A program made the position numbers and the translations under genes. A DNA stretch of 64,000 nucleotides from Denitromonas iodatirespirans (GTDB taxonomy: Bacteria > Pseudomonadota > Gammaproteobacteria > Burkholderiales > Rhodocyclaceae): assembly GCF_018524365.1 (NCBI RefSeq), contig NZ_JAEKFT010000023.1:17635-81634 (forward strand). The letters are read 5' to 3'. Of this stretch, positions 34,439 through 47,809 are shown piece after piece. Positions within the stretch are counted from its first letter, which is position 1; every line of letters begins with the position of its first letter. A model generated the notes under the pieces. That model saw only the letters and a list, made by a program, of their open reading frames with translations, did no database searches and was not told the DNA's origin.

Positions 34439-34454
34439 ATTACAAATCGGTAAT
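34439..34454. promoter_or_regulatory. CzcR/CopR-type box upstream of the response regulator
   Basis: ATTACAAATCGGTAAT is an inverted repeat with ATTAC and GTAAT arms, or ATTACA-N4-GGTAAT with one mismatch. It starts 55 bases upstream of the regulator ATG. Similar boxes precede other metal genes in this window. It suggests autoregulation. Confidence 0.55.
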
Positions 34455-34493
34455 ATTGCGAACTCGAATGTTGCCGTAGTGGATAATCAGCGT

Positions 34494-35180
34494 ATGAAAA
34501 TCCTGGTTATTGAAGACGAACCGAAGCTTGCGGAGTATTTGCGCAGGGCGCTTGCGGAAAACAGCTACGTCGTCGATGTAGCCCATAACGGTCATGACGG
34601 GCGCTTTCTCGCGCTGGACGGCAACTACGATCTGATTTTGCTCGATGTCATGCTACCCGGCCTGGACGGCTTTTCAGTCATGCGCGACATCAGGAAGGAA
34701 AAGCGCGTTCCGATCATGATGCTGACGGCCCGGGACAAGGTCGAAGACCGCGTCCGAGGCCTTCAGGATGGCGCTGACGACTATCTTGTCAAACCCTTCG
34801 CGTTGTCCGAATTATTGGCACGAGTGCAGGCGCTGTTGCGCCGAGGCGTCGTCGCCAGCCAGAGCGCTGATCCTACGGTACTCACCATGGCGGACCTGGA
34901 AGTCGATCTTGCCCGTCGACGAGCCTCGCGAGGGGAAACACGATTGGCGCTGACCGCAAAAGAGTTCACCTTGCTATCGTTGTTGCTACGCCAACAAGGG
35001 CAGGTGCTATCGCGCAGTTTTCTCGCCGAACAAGTGTGGGACATGAATTTCGACAGCAATACCAATGTGGTTGAGGTGGCAGTACGGCGCCTACGCGGGA
35101 AGCTAGACGATCCGTTCACCGACAAGTTGCTGCACACGGTGCGTGGCATGGGCTATGTGCTGGAGGACCGCAGCGGATAA
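34494..35180 (+). CDS. czcR: OmpR-family response regulator, CzcR-like
   Basis: ATG 34494 gives 228 residues. The receiver domain has acidic residues in VIEDEP, the phosphorylation site Asp51 in LLDVMLPG, and [10 protein letters not shown]. The C-terminal winged helix includes [14 protein letters not shown] and [16 protein letters not shown]. The cognate kinase is probably the one at 42092, beyond czcCBA. The gene is convergent with czcA, and a hairpin lies between them. Confidence 0.85.
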   Translation: MKILVIEDEPKLAEYLRRALAENSYVVDVAHNGHDGRFLALDGNYDLILLDVMLPGLDGFSVMRDIRKEKRVPIMMLTARDKVEDRVRGLQDGADDYLVKPFALSELLARVQALLRRGVVASQSADPTVLTMADLEVDLARRRASRGETRLALTAKEFTLLSLLLRQQGQVLSRSFLAEQVWDMNFDSNTNVVEVAVRRLRGKLDDPFTDKLLHTVRGMGYVLEDRSG

Positions 35181-35346
35181 GCCCGCGGCACCAAGCCAAT
35201 AATTCGGGCTCGTAGCAGGAGCAGGTTTCACGCTTGGTGACTCGGATAGATCCTGGCCTGCTCACCTTGGCTTTGTCGCTCCATCGAGCGCTTGTTGCCA
35301 GTCACGCGTTTTCCAACATCTCAATGCCTCACCTCCGCCAGGGGAA

Positions 35347-35377
35347 GTGGCCGGGAGGTGGTGCGCCTCCCAGCCAC
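35347..35377. terminator. Hairpin between converging czcR and czcA
   Basis: GTGGC-C-GGGAGG pairs with CCTCCC-A-GCCAC across a 7-base loop, a near-perfect 12-bp stem. It lies between two convergent genes and could stop transcription from both sides. There is no clear T-run, so intrinsic termination is uncertain. Confidence 0.5.
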
Positions 35378-35381
35378 GGTA

Positions 35382-40144
<4,763 letters not shown>

Positions 40145-40183
40145 GGACGCGTAGATCCTCTCAATGGAGTTTGATTTTGAGTT

Positions 40184-41500
40184 CTAGTGGACAGAAGGCG
40201 CCGCTGAGCCCTGCGGCCCGAGCACGCGCTCAATCTGGGCCACTGCGCGGCTGATTTCCGTCAGCGTTTCGATATGCCGGGACCGCGCCTGAGATAGCGA
40301 GCGCTGTGCATCGAGTACATCCAGGAAGCTGAACTTGCCCAGTTCAAACCCAATCACTGCCGCTCGAAATGCGCTCAGCGCGGCCGGAACGACATCGGCC
40401 TCCAGCGTCGTCGCGCTTTGTTGCGCCACTAGAAGCTGCTGGTAGGCCTCAAACAAATCAGCCTGGAGTTTGGCTCGGAGCGCGTCCACCTCGTCAGCGG
40501 CCATGCCGGCGCGCTGTGTAGCAGCAAGAATGTTGCCTTGGTTGCGATCAAACAGAGGTATCTCGATCGACAGGCCAATGAGCGCCTGATTACGACCGAC
40601 CTCTTCGGCGCGGATATTGCCAAGGCTAACTGTCAGGTCAGGGGTCCGCTTTGCCCGCTCCAGCACCACGGCCGATTGGCTGCGCTCAAGCGCATGCCGT
40701 GCACTAAGCATTTGCGGAGCCTGATCCAAACGCGACAGCAACTGAGGCCACGCCATGGCCACTGCTCCCGTCACGGTTTGGCCGGTCACTCGCCCGAAAC
40801 CATCGTCCGAACCGGCCCAAGTTGCAGCCAGACGACGCCGCTGAACAGCAAGTGCGCTTTGAGCCTGGTTTTGCTCCATACGCGCAGACGCTTCAGCGAT
40901 TTTCGCACGGGAAGCTTCCAGCGGTGCGGCCTTCCCGGCAGCGACCCGCTTGGTGGCCGCAATCAGGGCGCGCCCGGCAAGTACGACCAACTCATCAGTT
41001 AACGCGACACGCTCCTGCCCTGCCAATACGGCATAAAAAGTGGCAGCCACTTCGGATCGCACCACCAAAGTTCGCGCCGCCAGATCCGCATCTGCTGCTT
41101 TCACACTTCCGGCCGCCACATCCACTCGCGCGCTACGCTTGCCGCCGAGTTCGATGCGCTGGTCAATCTGGATTGTGGTCGTGCGCGTCGCGCTACGAGT
41201 ATCCTCAAGCAGCATCGAGAGACTTGGATTTGGCAGAAGGCCCGCTTGCACGCGCTCGCCTTGGCGGGCAGCAACCTCGCGCCTTTGTGCGGCAAGCGCA
41301 GGGTTTGACGCCATGGCACGCTCAATCGCCTCAGTGAGCGTCAAGTCCGGCCGGCGCAGCCGCACCTCTGAGGTCAATGTAGACGCGGCACTCTCGCCAT
41401 CCGGCGAACTCACCTCGGCCAACACAGCCGGGGAAAACACCATCAACAGCGACGTAAGAACAACAGGCGCCCCCGCCACGAATCCAGCATAGCTCAGCAT
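40184..41500 (-). CDS. czcC: CzcC outer-membrane efflux channel
   Basis: The 438-residue TolC-family protein has a signal peptide and two repeats of the outer-membrane efflux domain. These include LTLTEAIERAMASNPALAAQ and SIEIPLFDRNQGNILAATQR. It is the first gene of czcCBA. The operator at 41913-41930 lies about 410 bases upstream, shared with the divergent kinase gene. Confidence 0.9.
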   Translation of the reverse strand: MLSYAGFVAGAPVVLTSLLMVFSPAVLAEVSSPDGESAASTLTSEVRLRRPDLTLTEAIERAMASNPALAAQRREVAARQGERVQAGLLPNPSLSMLLEDTRSATRTTTIQIDQRIELGGKRSARVDVAAGSVKAADADLAARTLVVRSEVAATFYAVLAGQERVALTDELVVLAGRALIAATKRVAAGKAAPLEASRAKIAEASARMEQNQAQSALAVQRRRLAATWAGSDDGFGRVTGQTVTGAVAMAWPQLLSRLDQAPQMLSARHALERSQSAVVLERAKRTPDLTVSLGNIRAEEVGRNQALIGLSIEIPLFDRNQGNILAATQRAGMAADEVDALRAKLQADLFEAYQQLLVAQQSATTLEADVVPAALSAFRAAVIGFELGKFSFLDVLDAQRSLSQARSRHIETLTEISRAVAQIERVLGPQGSAAPSVH

Positions 41501-42091
41501 GAATTTGTCTCGATTGTTTGTCTAAAACGATGAATGAAGCTCACTCAACGCGGCCCCATTCGACTCCAACTGACCACCGTCCGTGACGGCTGGAAAGCTC
41601 AGCACTGCGGGTTCCAACAATGCGCATAGAAGTGCGGAGACCCCAACGACGGCGCGGCCTGTCGTATCCGCATGGTCGTCCGTTCAGCACCGGTGCCAAA
41701 ACGCGCACCGAAAGACTTTGCCGCTTGAAATGAACCGCATTGGAGATGCGCAAGGGTCAATCCGTCGCGCCACACCGCATTCACTGCCAAATATCGATAG
41801 CGCACGGACGATCAATTCTGGTAGTGCTCTATCGCGTCACACCGGTTTTTTGAGCACAATTTGATTCGAGGCGAAGCCTACAAGGCTGATATCGTCGAAA
41901 AGCGAACATTTAGATTACAGTTTTGTAATCGGCCAAGCCGTGGAACCGATCGCCTTAATGACGTAGCATGAACGGCTTGCCTCCGGCGCACTGGATGAGC
42001 ACTCGACAGCGACTGGTGCGCAATCACAACACGCCGAAGACCGACTGAATGCGGCTGTGACGGCTCAGCACACGTGGCGATTAGGCGTGAG
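41501..42091. other. Divergent intergenic region of czcCBA and the kinase gene
   Basis: The region has no supported gene. It contains the GATTACA-N4-TGTAATC operator and probably the divergent promoters. Confidence 0.45.
41913..41930. promoter_or_regulatory. Perfect 7-4-7 operator for a CzcR-type regulator
   Basis: GATTACAGTTTTGTAATC has perfect 7-base arms around GTTT. It lies between czcC and the sensor kinase gene and matches the box before czcR at 34439 in the ATTACA half-site. Confidence 0.65.
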
Positions 42092-43522
42092 ATGAGCGAG
42101 CTCACCAAGCCGAACTCTTTACGATTTTGCCCAGAAGTCCTAATGCACCGAAATGACAAGACTCGTCAGAAAAAACGGGAAAGGCCGGGCGTGAAGTCGC
42201 TGCGGCGCTGGCTTACTCAATGGCTTGCTGCATTGGCTTTCCTGGGCTTGGGAGTCGTTTGCAGCGTGATCTATTTTGCGACGACCATGAGTTTCGTCGA
42301 ACGCCAAAACACGACGCTCTGGCAATATAAAAAAATTATTCAGCACCTGATTGAAGAGGTTGCGACTCAGGGCGATATAGAAACGCTTCGGCACAAGCTC
42401 GACGATTTTTTTTTCGGCCGCTTCGATCTTCGACTTGAACTGGCCTTGCACGGAGAGCGCACGACTTTTCCAAAAGGCGCCATAACCGAACGATCCGAAC
42501 AACTACGGTCCGTTGACTTTCAGGTGCCCGCCCGCTGGCTCAGCGACGGTGTCATGCACGTCACCCTGGCCCTGGATACCAGCGCAGACGCAACAATGTT
42601 GACGCGATTGGCATGGACCTTGTTTGCGAGCGCCCTTGGTGGAACGCTTCTCGTGTCCTATTGTGGAGCGCGACTTGTGCGCCACTCCCTTGAGCCGGTA
42701 AATGAATTGGCGGCTCAGGCAAAGCAGTTGGTGCCTGAACGGCTAAGCGAACGCCTTGATGGCCAGACGCAGGCTGAAGAATTCCAACCGCTGATTATGC
42801 AGTTCAACGCCGTACTGGAGCGGCTTGAGCGCGCGTATGTTCAACTTGAAGCATTCAACGCGGACGTGGCTCATGAACTTCGTACGCCCTTGGCGACGCT
42901 CATCGGCCAAACCGAACTGGCTTTGACTGGCACTCGGTCGAGCGAAGATCTACTCGACTTTCTTGGGTCCAATCTCGAAGAGCTACAACGCCTTTCAGGC
43001 CTGATCAACGACATGCTATTTCTTGCGCAGGTCGATCGCGGCATCAGTGCGCGCGCAGAAATAGTCAACAGTATTGCCGACCTGGCATCTGAAGTTCTGG
43101 AGTACCACGAGGCCGCCTTGGCCGAGAATGGGCTTCGCGGTGCGGTGCTCGGCGACGCAAGTGTCGCTGCCGACAGAGCGCTTCTAAGGCGGGCGCTTTC
43201 CAACCTGCTTTCGAATGCCGCGCGGTACGGCTACGCCGGCACATGCGTTACCGTGCGAATCGGCGTTGAAAGTGGGAAAGTACTACTTTCAGTTGAGAAT
43301 GTAGGCGAAGCAATCCCCCCAGAAGAGATCGACCGGATTTTCGATCGCTTCTATCGACATGACGTATCGCGCGTGCACCGGCAGGAAAACAATTTTGGAC
43401 TTGGCCTCTCCATCGTCGCCGCTATTGCACGCATGCATGGAGGTAGCGTTTTTGCACATTCAGATTCGGAAATAACATCTGTCGGGCTGTCACTGGTTCC
43501 TGCTCGCCGAACATGTATTTAG
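42092..43522 (+). CDS. czcS: CzcS-like sensor histidine kinase
   Basis: From ATG 42092 the protein has 476 residues; GTG 42074 and ATG 42143 are alternatives. It has two membrane helices (LAALAFLGLGVVCSVIYFA and MLTRLAWTLFASALGGTLL) around a periplasmic sensor. HAMP follows, then the H-box DVAHELRTPLATLIG with His261. The ATPase domain includes NLLSNAARYG, DRFYR and FGLGLSIVAAIARMHGG. It most likely phosphorylates the CzcR-like regulator at 34494, with czcCBA inserted between the two. Confidence 0.87.
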   Translation: MSELTKPNSLRFCPEVLMHRNDKTRQKKRERPGVKSLRRWLTQWLAALAFLGLGVVCSVIYFATTMSFVERQNTTLWQYKKIIQHLIEEVATQGDIETLRHKLDDFFFGRFDLRLELALHGERTTFPKGAITERSEQLRSVDFQVPARWLSDGVMHVTLALDTSADATMLTRLAWTLFASALGGTLLVSYCGARLVRHSLEPVNELAAQAKQLVPERLSERLDGQTQAEEFQPLIMQFNAVLERLERAYVQLEAFNADVAHELRTPLATLIGQTELALTGTRSSEDLLDFLGSNLEELQRLSGLINDMLFLAQVDRGISARAEIVNSIADLASEVLEYHEAALAENGLRGAVLGDASVAADRALLRRALSNLLSNAARYGYAGTCVTVRIGVESGKVLLSVENVGEAIPPEEIDRIFDRFYRHDVSRVHRQENNFGLGLSIVAAIARMHGGSVFAHSDSEITSVGLSLVPARRTCI

Positions 43523-43600
43523 GGAAACCCCTCGTTTTCCAGTGCTTCGCTATCGTGTTGGCACCACGTCGTTCTGAATGCGGGCAAGTTGCCGAAATGC

Positions 43601-43623
43601 GAAAACCCACCGCGAAGGTGGGT
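43601..43623 (-). terminator. Intrinsic terminator downstream of copK
   Basis: On the minus strand, ACCCACC and GGTGGGT form a 7-bp stem around TTCGC, followed by TTTTC. It lies 35 bases after the copK stop. Confidence 0.6.
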
Positions 43624-43657
43624 CCATCGAACTAATGTATGGCGGGTCTGCCGACGA

Positions 43658-43936
43658 CTACCCGCGATGGTCTTTGTGAAGGAGTGCATCCAATCGCCAG
43701 ATTTCATTGCCGTTCATGATGATCTTCTGACCATCGGTCGTTTCCATCACATGACCCGGCTGCATGTGTGTGGCTCTTCCCAGCTTGTCCTCCATGCCCA
43801 TCTTCCCGTCTTTGAAGATGTACACCGTCGCGCCATCCTTCAAAGGGATGGACTTCTCGACGAGTGCGGCGTCAGCGGCGAAGGCAGAGATGCTGACTGC
43901 GCTGATGGCAATAATGGTGAGTGCTTTCTTGATCAT
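43658..43936 (-). CDS. copK: CopK-like periplasmic copper-binding protein
   Basis: The 92-residue precursor has a signal peptide (IIAISAVSISAFAADA). The mature domain VYIFKDGKMGMEDKLGRATH, followed by MQPGHVMETTDGQKIIMNGN and EIWRLD, closely follows Cupriavidus CopK. The Met residues (KMGM, HM, VMET, IIM) would bind Cu(I). It buffers periplasmic copper. It lies in a Czc context, apart from the cop genes, which is unusual. Confidence 0.85.
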   Translation of the reverse strand: MIKKALTIIAISAVSISAFAADAALVEKSIPLKDGATVYIFKDGKMGMEDKLGRATHMQPGHVMETTDGQKIIMNGNEIWRLDALLHKDHRG

Positions 43937-44010
43937 GGTTGCCTCTTGGAGCGTTGAGTGATATCGCGGGCACGTTCAAAAAATCCCGCTAAGCAAATGT
44001 TCTTCCGGCC

Positions 44011-44397
44011 TTAGCCGGCAAAATCCGGGTTCTTAGACACATAGACTGTGACGCCCTTGGCGCCGGGTATGACCTCGGACAGCGCGAACGGGCGGGTGCC
44101 GAGCGTATCGAAGGTCCAATCCAGGCTCTTTCCGTCAACCGTGATACGAACGGTTTCAAGTTGGTTTACGTTCAGATATTTCGCCTCGCCGCTCAGCGTG
44201 ATCTCCCGACCTGGCGCGGCAACGGCCTTGTAGCCGAAGGGGGCCAACTGGTTGGCGGAGGGCTGAGCATTCGATTCGGACACATGATTCAGCCAATGGG
44301 AGCCAGCTTCCGTGTAGTCCGGATGAGCGTAGGCGGAGGTCGCGGCAACGCCGCCAATTGCGGCGATGAAGGACAGTTTGATCAGGGTGGTTTTCAT
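44011..44397 (-). CDS. czcE: CzcE-like periplasmic metal-binding protein
   Basis: The 128-residue protein has a signal peptide (FIAAIGGVAATSAYAH). The core is KYLNVNQLETVRITVDGKSL followed by DWTFDTLGTRPFALSEVIPG and VTVYVSKNP. This matches the CzcE family, whose members bind copper or other divalent ions in the periplasm. An ATTACA half-box occurs about 100 bases upstream (44497). It is followed by copK on the same strand with a 74-base gap. Confidence 0.78.
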   Translation of the reverse strand: MKTTLIKLSFIAAIGGVAATSAYAHPDYTEAGSHWLNHVSESNAQPSANQLAPFGYKAVAAPGREITLSGEAKYLNVNQLETVRITVDGKSLDWTFDTLGTRPFALSEVIPGAKGVTVYVSKNPDFAG

Positions 44398-44576
44398 GGT
44401 GTTCTCCTTGGAAAAAGTTTCAACTGAGCCGAACTTCGTCTATCCGACCGTGAAGACATCCTAAGGGGCTGACACCGACGGGACGCTGACCCGGGAATTA
44501 CATTGTCGTTAGCCAAATGTCGTGATGCCGTTACGTCACGGGAGGTCGCTCTCCGGACGCCTGCCGCACCACAAAC

Positions 44577-44615
44577 GACAACGGCCGGGCGCATGCGAGC
44601 CGCCCGGCCGTTGTC
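44577..44615 (-). terminator. Strong hairpin downstream of cusA
   Basis: GACAACGGCCGGGCG and CGCCCGGCCGTTGTC are perfect 15-base arms around a 9-base loop. The hairpin begins 20 bases after the cusA stop, and would end the cusCBA transcript and shield czcE/copK. The following T-run is poor. Confidence 0.65.
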
Positions 44616-44634
44616 TTCGCGCGAGTCTTATTGA

Positions 44635-47600
44635 CTAGCTTGGCTCGGGAATCAACTCCGACTTAACCACTGCCCGAGGTGTTTCCAGGCCTCGCTTGAG
44701 GCGCCACTGCTTGACCAGCGCATACAACGCCGGGATCACGCCCAGCGTCAGCACTGTCGACGAGATCATGCCGCCGACCATCGGCGCGGCGATGCGGCTC
44801 ATGACTTCAGAGCCGGTGCCGGTGCTCCACATGATGGGTAGCAGGCCGGCCATGATGGCTACTACGGTCATCATCTTGGGTCGCACCCGCTCAACCGCGC
44901 CTTCCATGATGGCGTGATAGAGGTCCGACACATCGGGTTGGCGACCATCGCCAAGCCGTTTCGTTTTGATTTCCTCCCATGCCTGATCCAGGTAAATCAG
45001 CATCACCACCCCGGTTTCAGCCGCCACGCCGGCCAGTGCGATAAAGCCCACCGCCACCGCCACGCTCATGTTGTAACCCAGCCACCACATCAGCCAGATG
45101 CCGCCCACCAGCGCGAAAGGCACCGACAGCATGACGATCAGCGTTTCAGCCAGGCGGCGGAAGTTCAGATACAGCAGCACAAAGATGATCGCCAGCGTCA
45201 GCGGCACAACCAGCGACAGCTTGGCCTTGGCTCGCTCCATATACTCGAACTGGCCCGACCAGGTGGCGTAGTAGCCCGGCGGGAAGCTGACCTTGTCGGC
45301 CACTGCCTGCTGCGCTTCTTTTACATAGGAGCCGACGTCGCGGTCGCGAATGTCGACAAACACATAGGCCGCGAGCAGCGCATTCTCGGTCTTGATCCCC
45401 GGCGGACCGTTGCGCAGCGCAATCTCGGCCAGTTGCCCCAGCGGGATCATGCCCGCGGCGCTGGGCACGAAGACTTCATTGGCGATGCGCTGCGTGTCCT
45501 CGCGCAAGGCGCGCGGGTAGCGCACCGTGACGTTGTAGCGCTCCAGCCCTTCGACGGCGGTGGTGACCGGCGCGCCGCCCAGGGCGGTGGATACCACCTG
45601 CTGGAACTCACCCACGGTGATGCCGTAGCGCGCCAGTTGCTCGCGGCGCGGAGTGATGTCGAGGTAATACCCGCCGGTCACCCGCTCGGCGTAGGCGCTG
45701 GTGGTACCGGGCACGTCCTTGACCGCCTGCTCGATCTGGCGCGCCAGCTTTTCGATTTCGCCCAGATCCTTGCCGAAGACTTTGACCCCCACTGGCGTGC
45801 GGATACCGGTCGACAGCATATCAATGCGCGCCTTGATCGGCATGGTCCAGGAGTTGGCCACGCCGGGGAACTTGAGCGCCGCGTCCATCTCGGCGATGAG
45901 CTTGTCCACCGTCATGCCCGGGCGCCATGTGTCTTCCGGCGTGAGATTGATGACGGTCTCGAACATCTCGATCGGTGCCGGATCGGTCGCGCTATTGGCG
46001 CGGCCGGCCTTGCCATACACCGACTCAACCTCTGGGAAGGTCTTGATCACACGGTTAGTGGTCTGCAGCAGGCGCGCGGCTTCGGTCACCGACATGCCAG
46101 GCAGCGAGGCCGGCATGTAGAAGATCGAGCCCTCGTTGAGCGTGGGCATGAATTCCGAGCCGATCTGCCGTGCCGGAAAGATCGTCGCCGCCATTGCCAA
46201 CACAGCGAGCACCAGGGTGGTCCATTTGCGGCGCATCACCCACTGAATGATCGGCCGATAGGCCCAGATCAGGAAGCGATTCACCGGGTTCTTCTGCTCC
46301 GGCATGATGTGCCCGCGAATGAACAGCATCATCAGCACCGGCACCAGCGTGACCGAAAGAATGGCAGCACCGGCCATGGCAAAGGTCTTTGTGAAGGCCA
46401 GCGGGCTGAACAGCCGCCCTTCCTGCCCCTCCAGCGTGAACACCGGCAAGAAGGAGACGGTGATGATCAGCAGCGAGAAGAACAGCGCCGGCCCCACTTC
46501 CTTGCAGGCGCGGATCATCGCCGCCGCACGGTCGCGTTGGTGCGCATCGTGCGGTAATCGCTCCAGGTGTTTGTGGGCGTTCTCGATCATCACGATGGCC
46601 GCATCGACCATCGCGCCGATGGCAATGGCGATGCCGCCCAGGCTCATGATGTTGCTGCCCATGTCCATCGAGCGCATGGCGATGAAAGCGATCAGGATGC
46701 CGATCGGCAGCGTGAGGATGGCGACCAGCGCACTCCTCACATGCATCAGGAAGATGATGCACACAGCGGCGACGATCAGGCTCTCCTCGAACAGCGTCCA
46801 TTTCAAGTTGGCGATGGCCCGCTCGATCAAGGGCGCACGGTCATACACCGGCACAATCTCGGTGCCCTCGGGCAGGCCGGGCTTGAGTTCCTCGATCTTG
46901 GCCTTGACGTTGGCGATCACATCGAGCGCGTTCTGGCCAAAGCGCGCCATCACGATGCCCGAGGCCACTTCGCCCTCGCCGTTCAGTTCGGTGATGCCGC
47001 GCCGCCCGGCGGGCACGAGTTCGACCCGCGCCACGTCGCGCACCAGCACCGGCGTGCCGCCATCGGCCTTGAGCACCAGGGTTTCGATGTCCTCGACGCC
47101 CTTCAGATAGCCCAGGCCACGCACCATGAATTCCTTCTCGGCCAGCTCCACCACCCGGCCACCGACATCGCGGTTCGATTCGCGGATCACCTGCGAGACG
47201 CGCGCCAACGGAATCCCGTAGCTCGCCAGCCGGTGCGGGTCGACGATGACCTGGTATTCCTTGACGAAGCCGCCCACGCTGGCCACCTCGGCCACCCCAC
47301 CGGCCTTGGTCAGCTGGTAGCGCACATACCAGTCCTGCACGCTGCGCAGGTCGGCCAGCGACTGGTCCTTGCCGGTGAGCGCGTACTGGAAGACCCAGCC
47401 CACACCAGTGGCGTCGGGGCCGAGCTGCGGCGACACCCCTTCGGGCAGGCTACCCTGCACCGAACTCAGGTATTCGAGCACGCGCGAGCGGGCCCAGTAG
47501 ATGTCGGTGCCGTCCTCGAAGATCACATACACGTAGGACGCGCCGAACATCGAGAAGCCGCGTACCACCTTGGCCTTGGGCACCGCCAACATGGCGGTGG

Positions 47601-47808
47601 TGAGCGGATAGGTGACCTGATCTTCCACCACCCGGGGGGCTTGCCCCTGGTATGGCGTAAACACGATGACCTGGGTGTCGGACAGATCGGGCAGCGCATC
47701 GAGCGGGGTCTGCTTGACCGCGTACACCCCGCCGCCGATCACGGCCAGCGTGGCCAGCAGCACCAAAAACACATTGCGCGCCGACCATTCAATCAGACGA
47801 TCGAGCAT
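44635..47808 (-). CDS. cusA: CusA-type RND Cu(I)/Ag(I) efflux pump (HME4)
   Basis: ATG 47808 begins MLDRLIEWSARNVFLVLLA, the usual CusA start; the frame continues upstream into cusB, which is rejected. The 1057-residue protein has GIAIAIGAMVDAAIVMIEN in transmembrane helix 4, the HME4 signature for Cu(I)/Ag(I). Methionines in YMPASLPGMS and WTMPIKARIDM correspond to the metal-transfer site. It exports copper through CusC with the adaptor CusB. Confidence 0.93.
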   Translation of the reverse strand: MLDRLIEWSARNVFLVLLATLAVIGGGVYAVKQTPLDALPDLSDTQVIVFTPYQGQAPRVVEDQVTYPLTTAMLAVPKAKVVRGFSMFGASYVYVIFEDGTDIYWARSRVLEYLSSVQGSLPEGVSPQLGPDATGVGWVFQYALTGKDQSLADLRSVQDWYVRYQLTKAGGVAEVASVGGFVKEYQVIVDPHRLASYGIPLARVSQVIRESNRDVGGRVVELAEKEFMVRGLGYLKGVEDIETLVLKADGGTPVLVRDVARVELVPAGRRGITELNGEGEVASGIVMARFGQNALDVIANVKAKIEELKPGLPEGTEIVPVYDRAPLIERAIANLKWTLFEESLIVAAVCIIFLMHVRSALVAILTLPIGILIAFIAMRSMDMGSNIMSLGGIAIAIGAMVDAAIVMIENAHKHLERLPHDAHQRDRAAAMIRACKEVGPALFFSLLIITVSFLPVFTLEGQEGRLFSPLAFTKTFAMAGAAILSVTLVPVLMMLFIRGHIMPEQKNPVNRFLIWAYRPIIQWVMRRKWTTLVLAVLAMAATIFPARQIGSEFMPTLNEGSIFYMPASLPGMSVTEAARLLQTTNRVIKTFPEVESVYGKAGRANSATDPAPIEMFETVINLTPEDTWRPGMTVDKLIAEMDAALKFPGVANSWTMPIKARIDMLSTGIRTPVGVKVFGKDLGEIEKLARQIEQAVKDVPGTTSAYAERVTGGYYLDITPRREQLARYGITVGEFQQVVSTALGGAPVTTAVEGLERYNVTVRYPRALREDTQRIANEVFVPSAAGMIPLGQLAEIALRNGPPGIKTENALLAAYVFVDIRDRDVGSYVKEAQQAVADKVSFPPGYYATWSGQFEYMERAKAKLSLVVPLTLAIIFVLLYLNFRRLAETLIVMLSVPFALVGGIWLMWWLGYNMSVAVAVGFIALAGVAAETGVVMLIYLDQAWEEIKTKRLGDGRQPDVSDLYHAIMEGAVERVRPKMMTVVAIMAGLLPIMWSTGTGSEVMSRIAAPMVGGMISSTVLTLGVIPALYALVKQWRLKRGLETPRAVVKSELIPEPS

Positions 47809-47809
47809 C

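Noticed and set aside
44914..46557. 547-codon open frame on the plus strand
   Set aside because: It lies wholly antisense to cusA, and its translation is His/Arg/Gln-rich with no family signature. It results from the GC-rich codon pattern of cusA.
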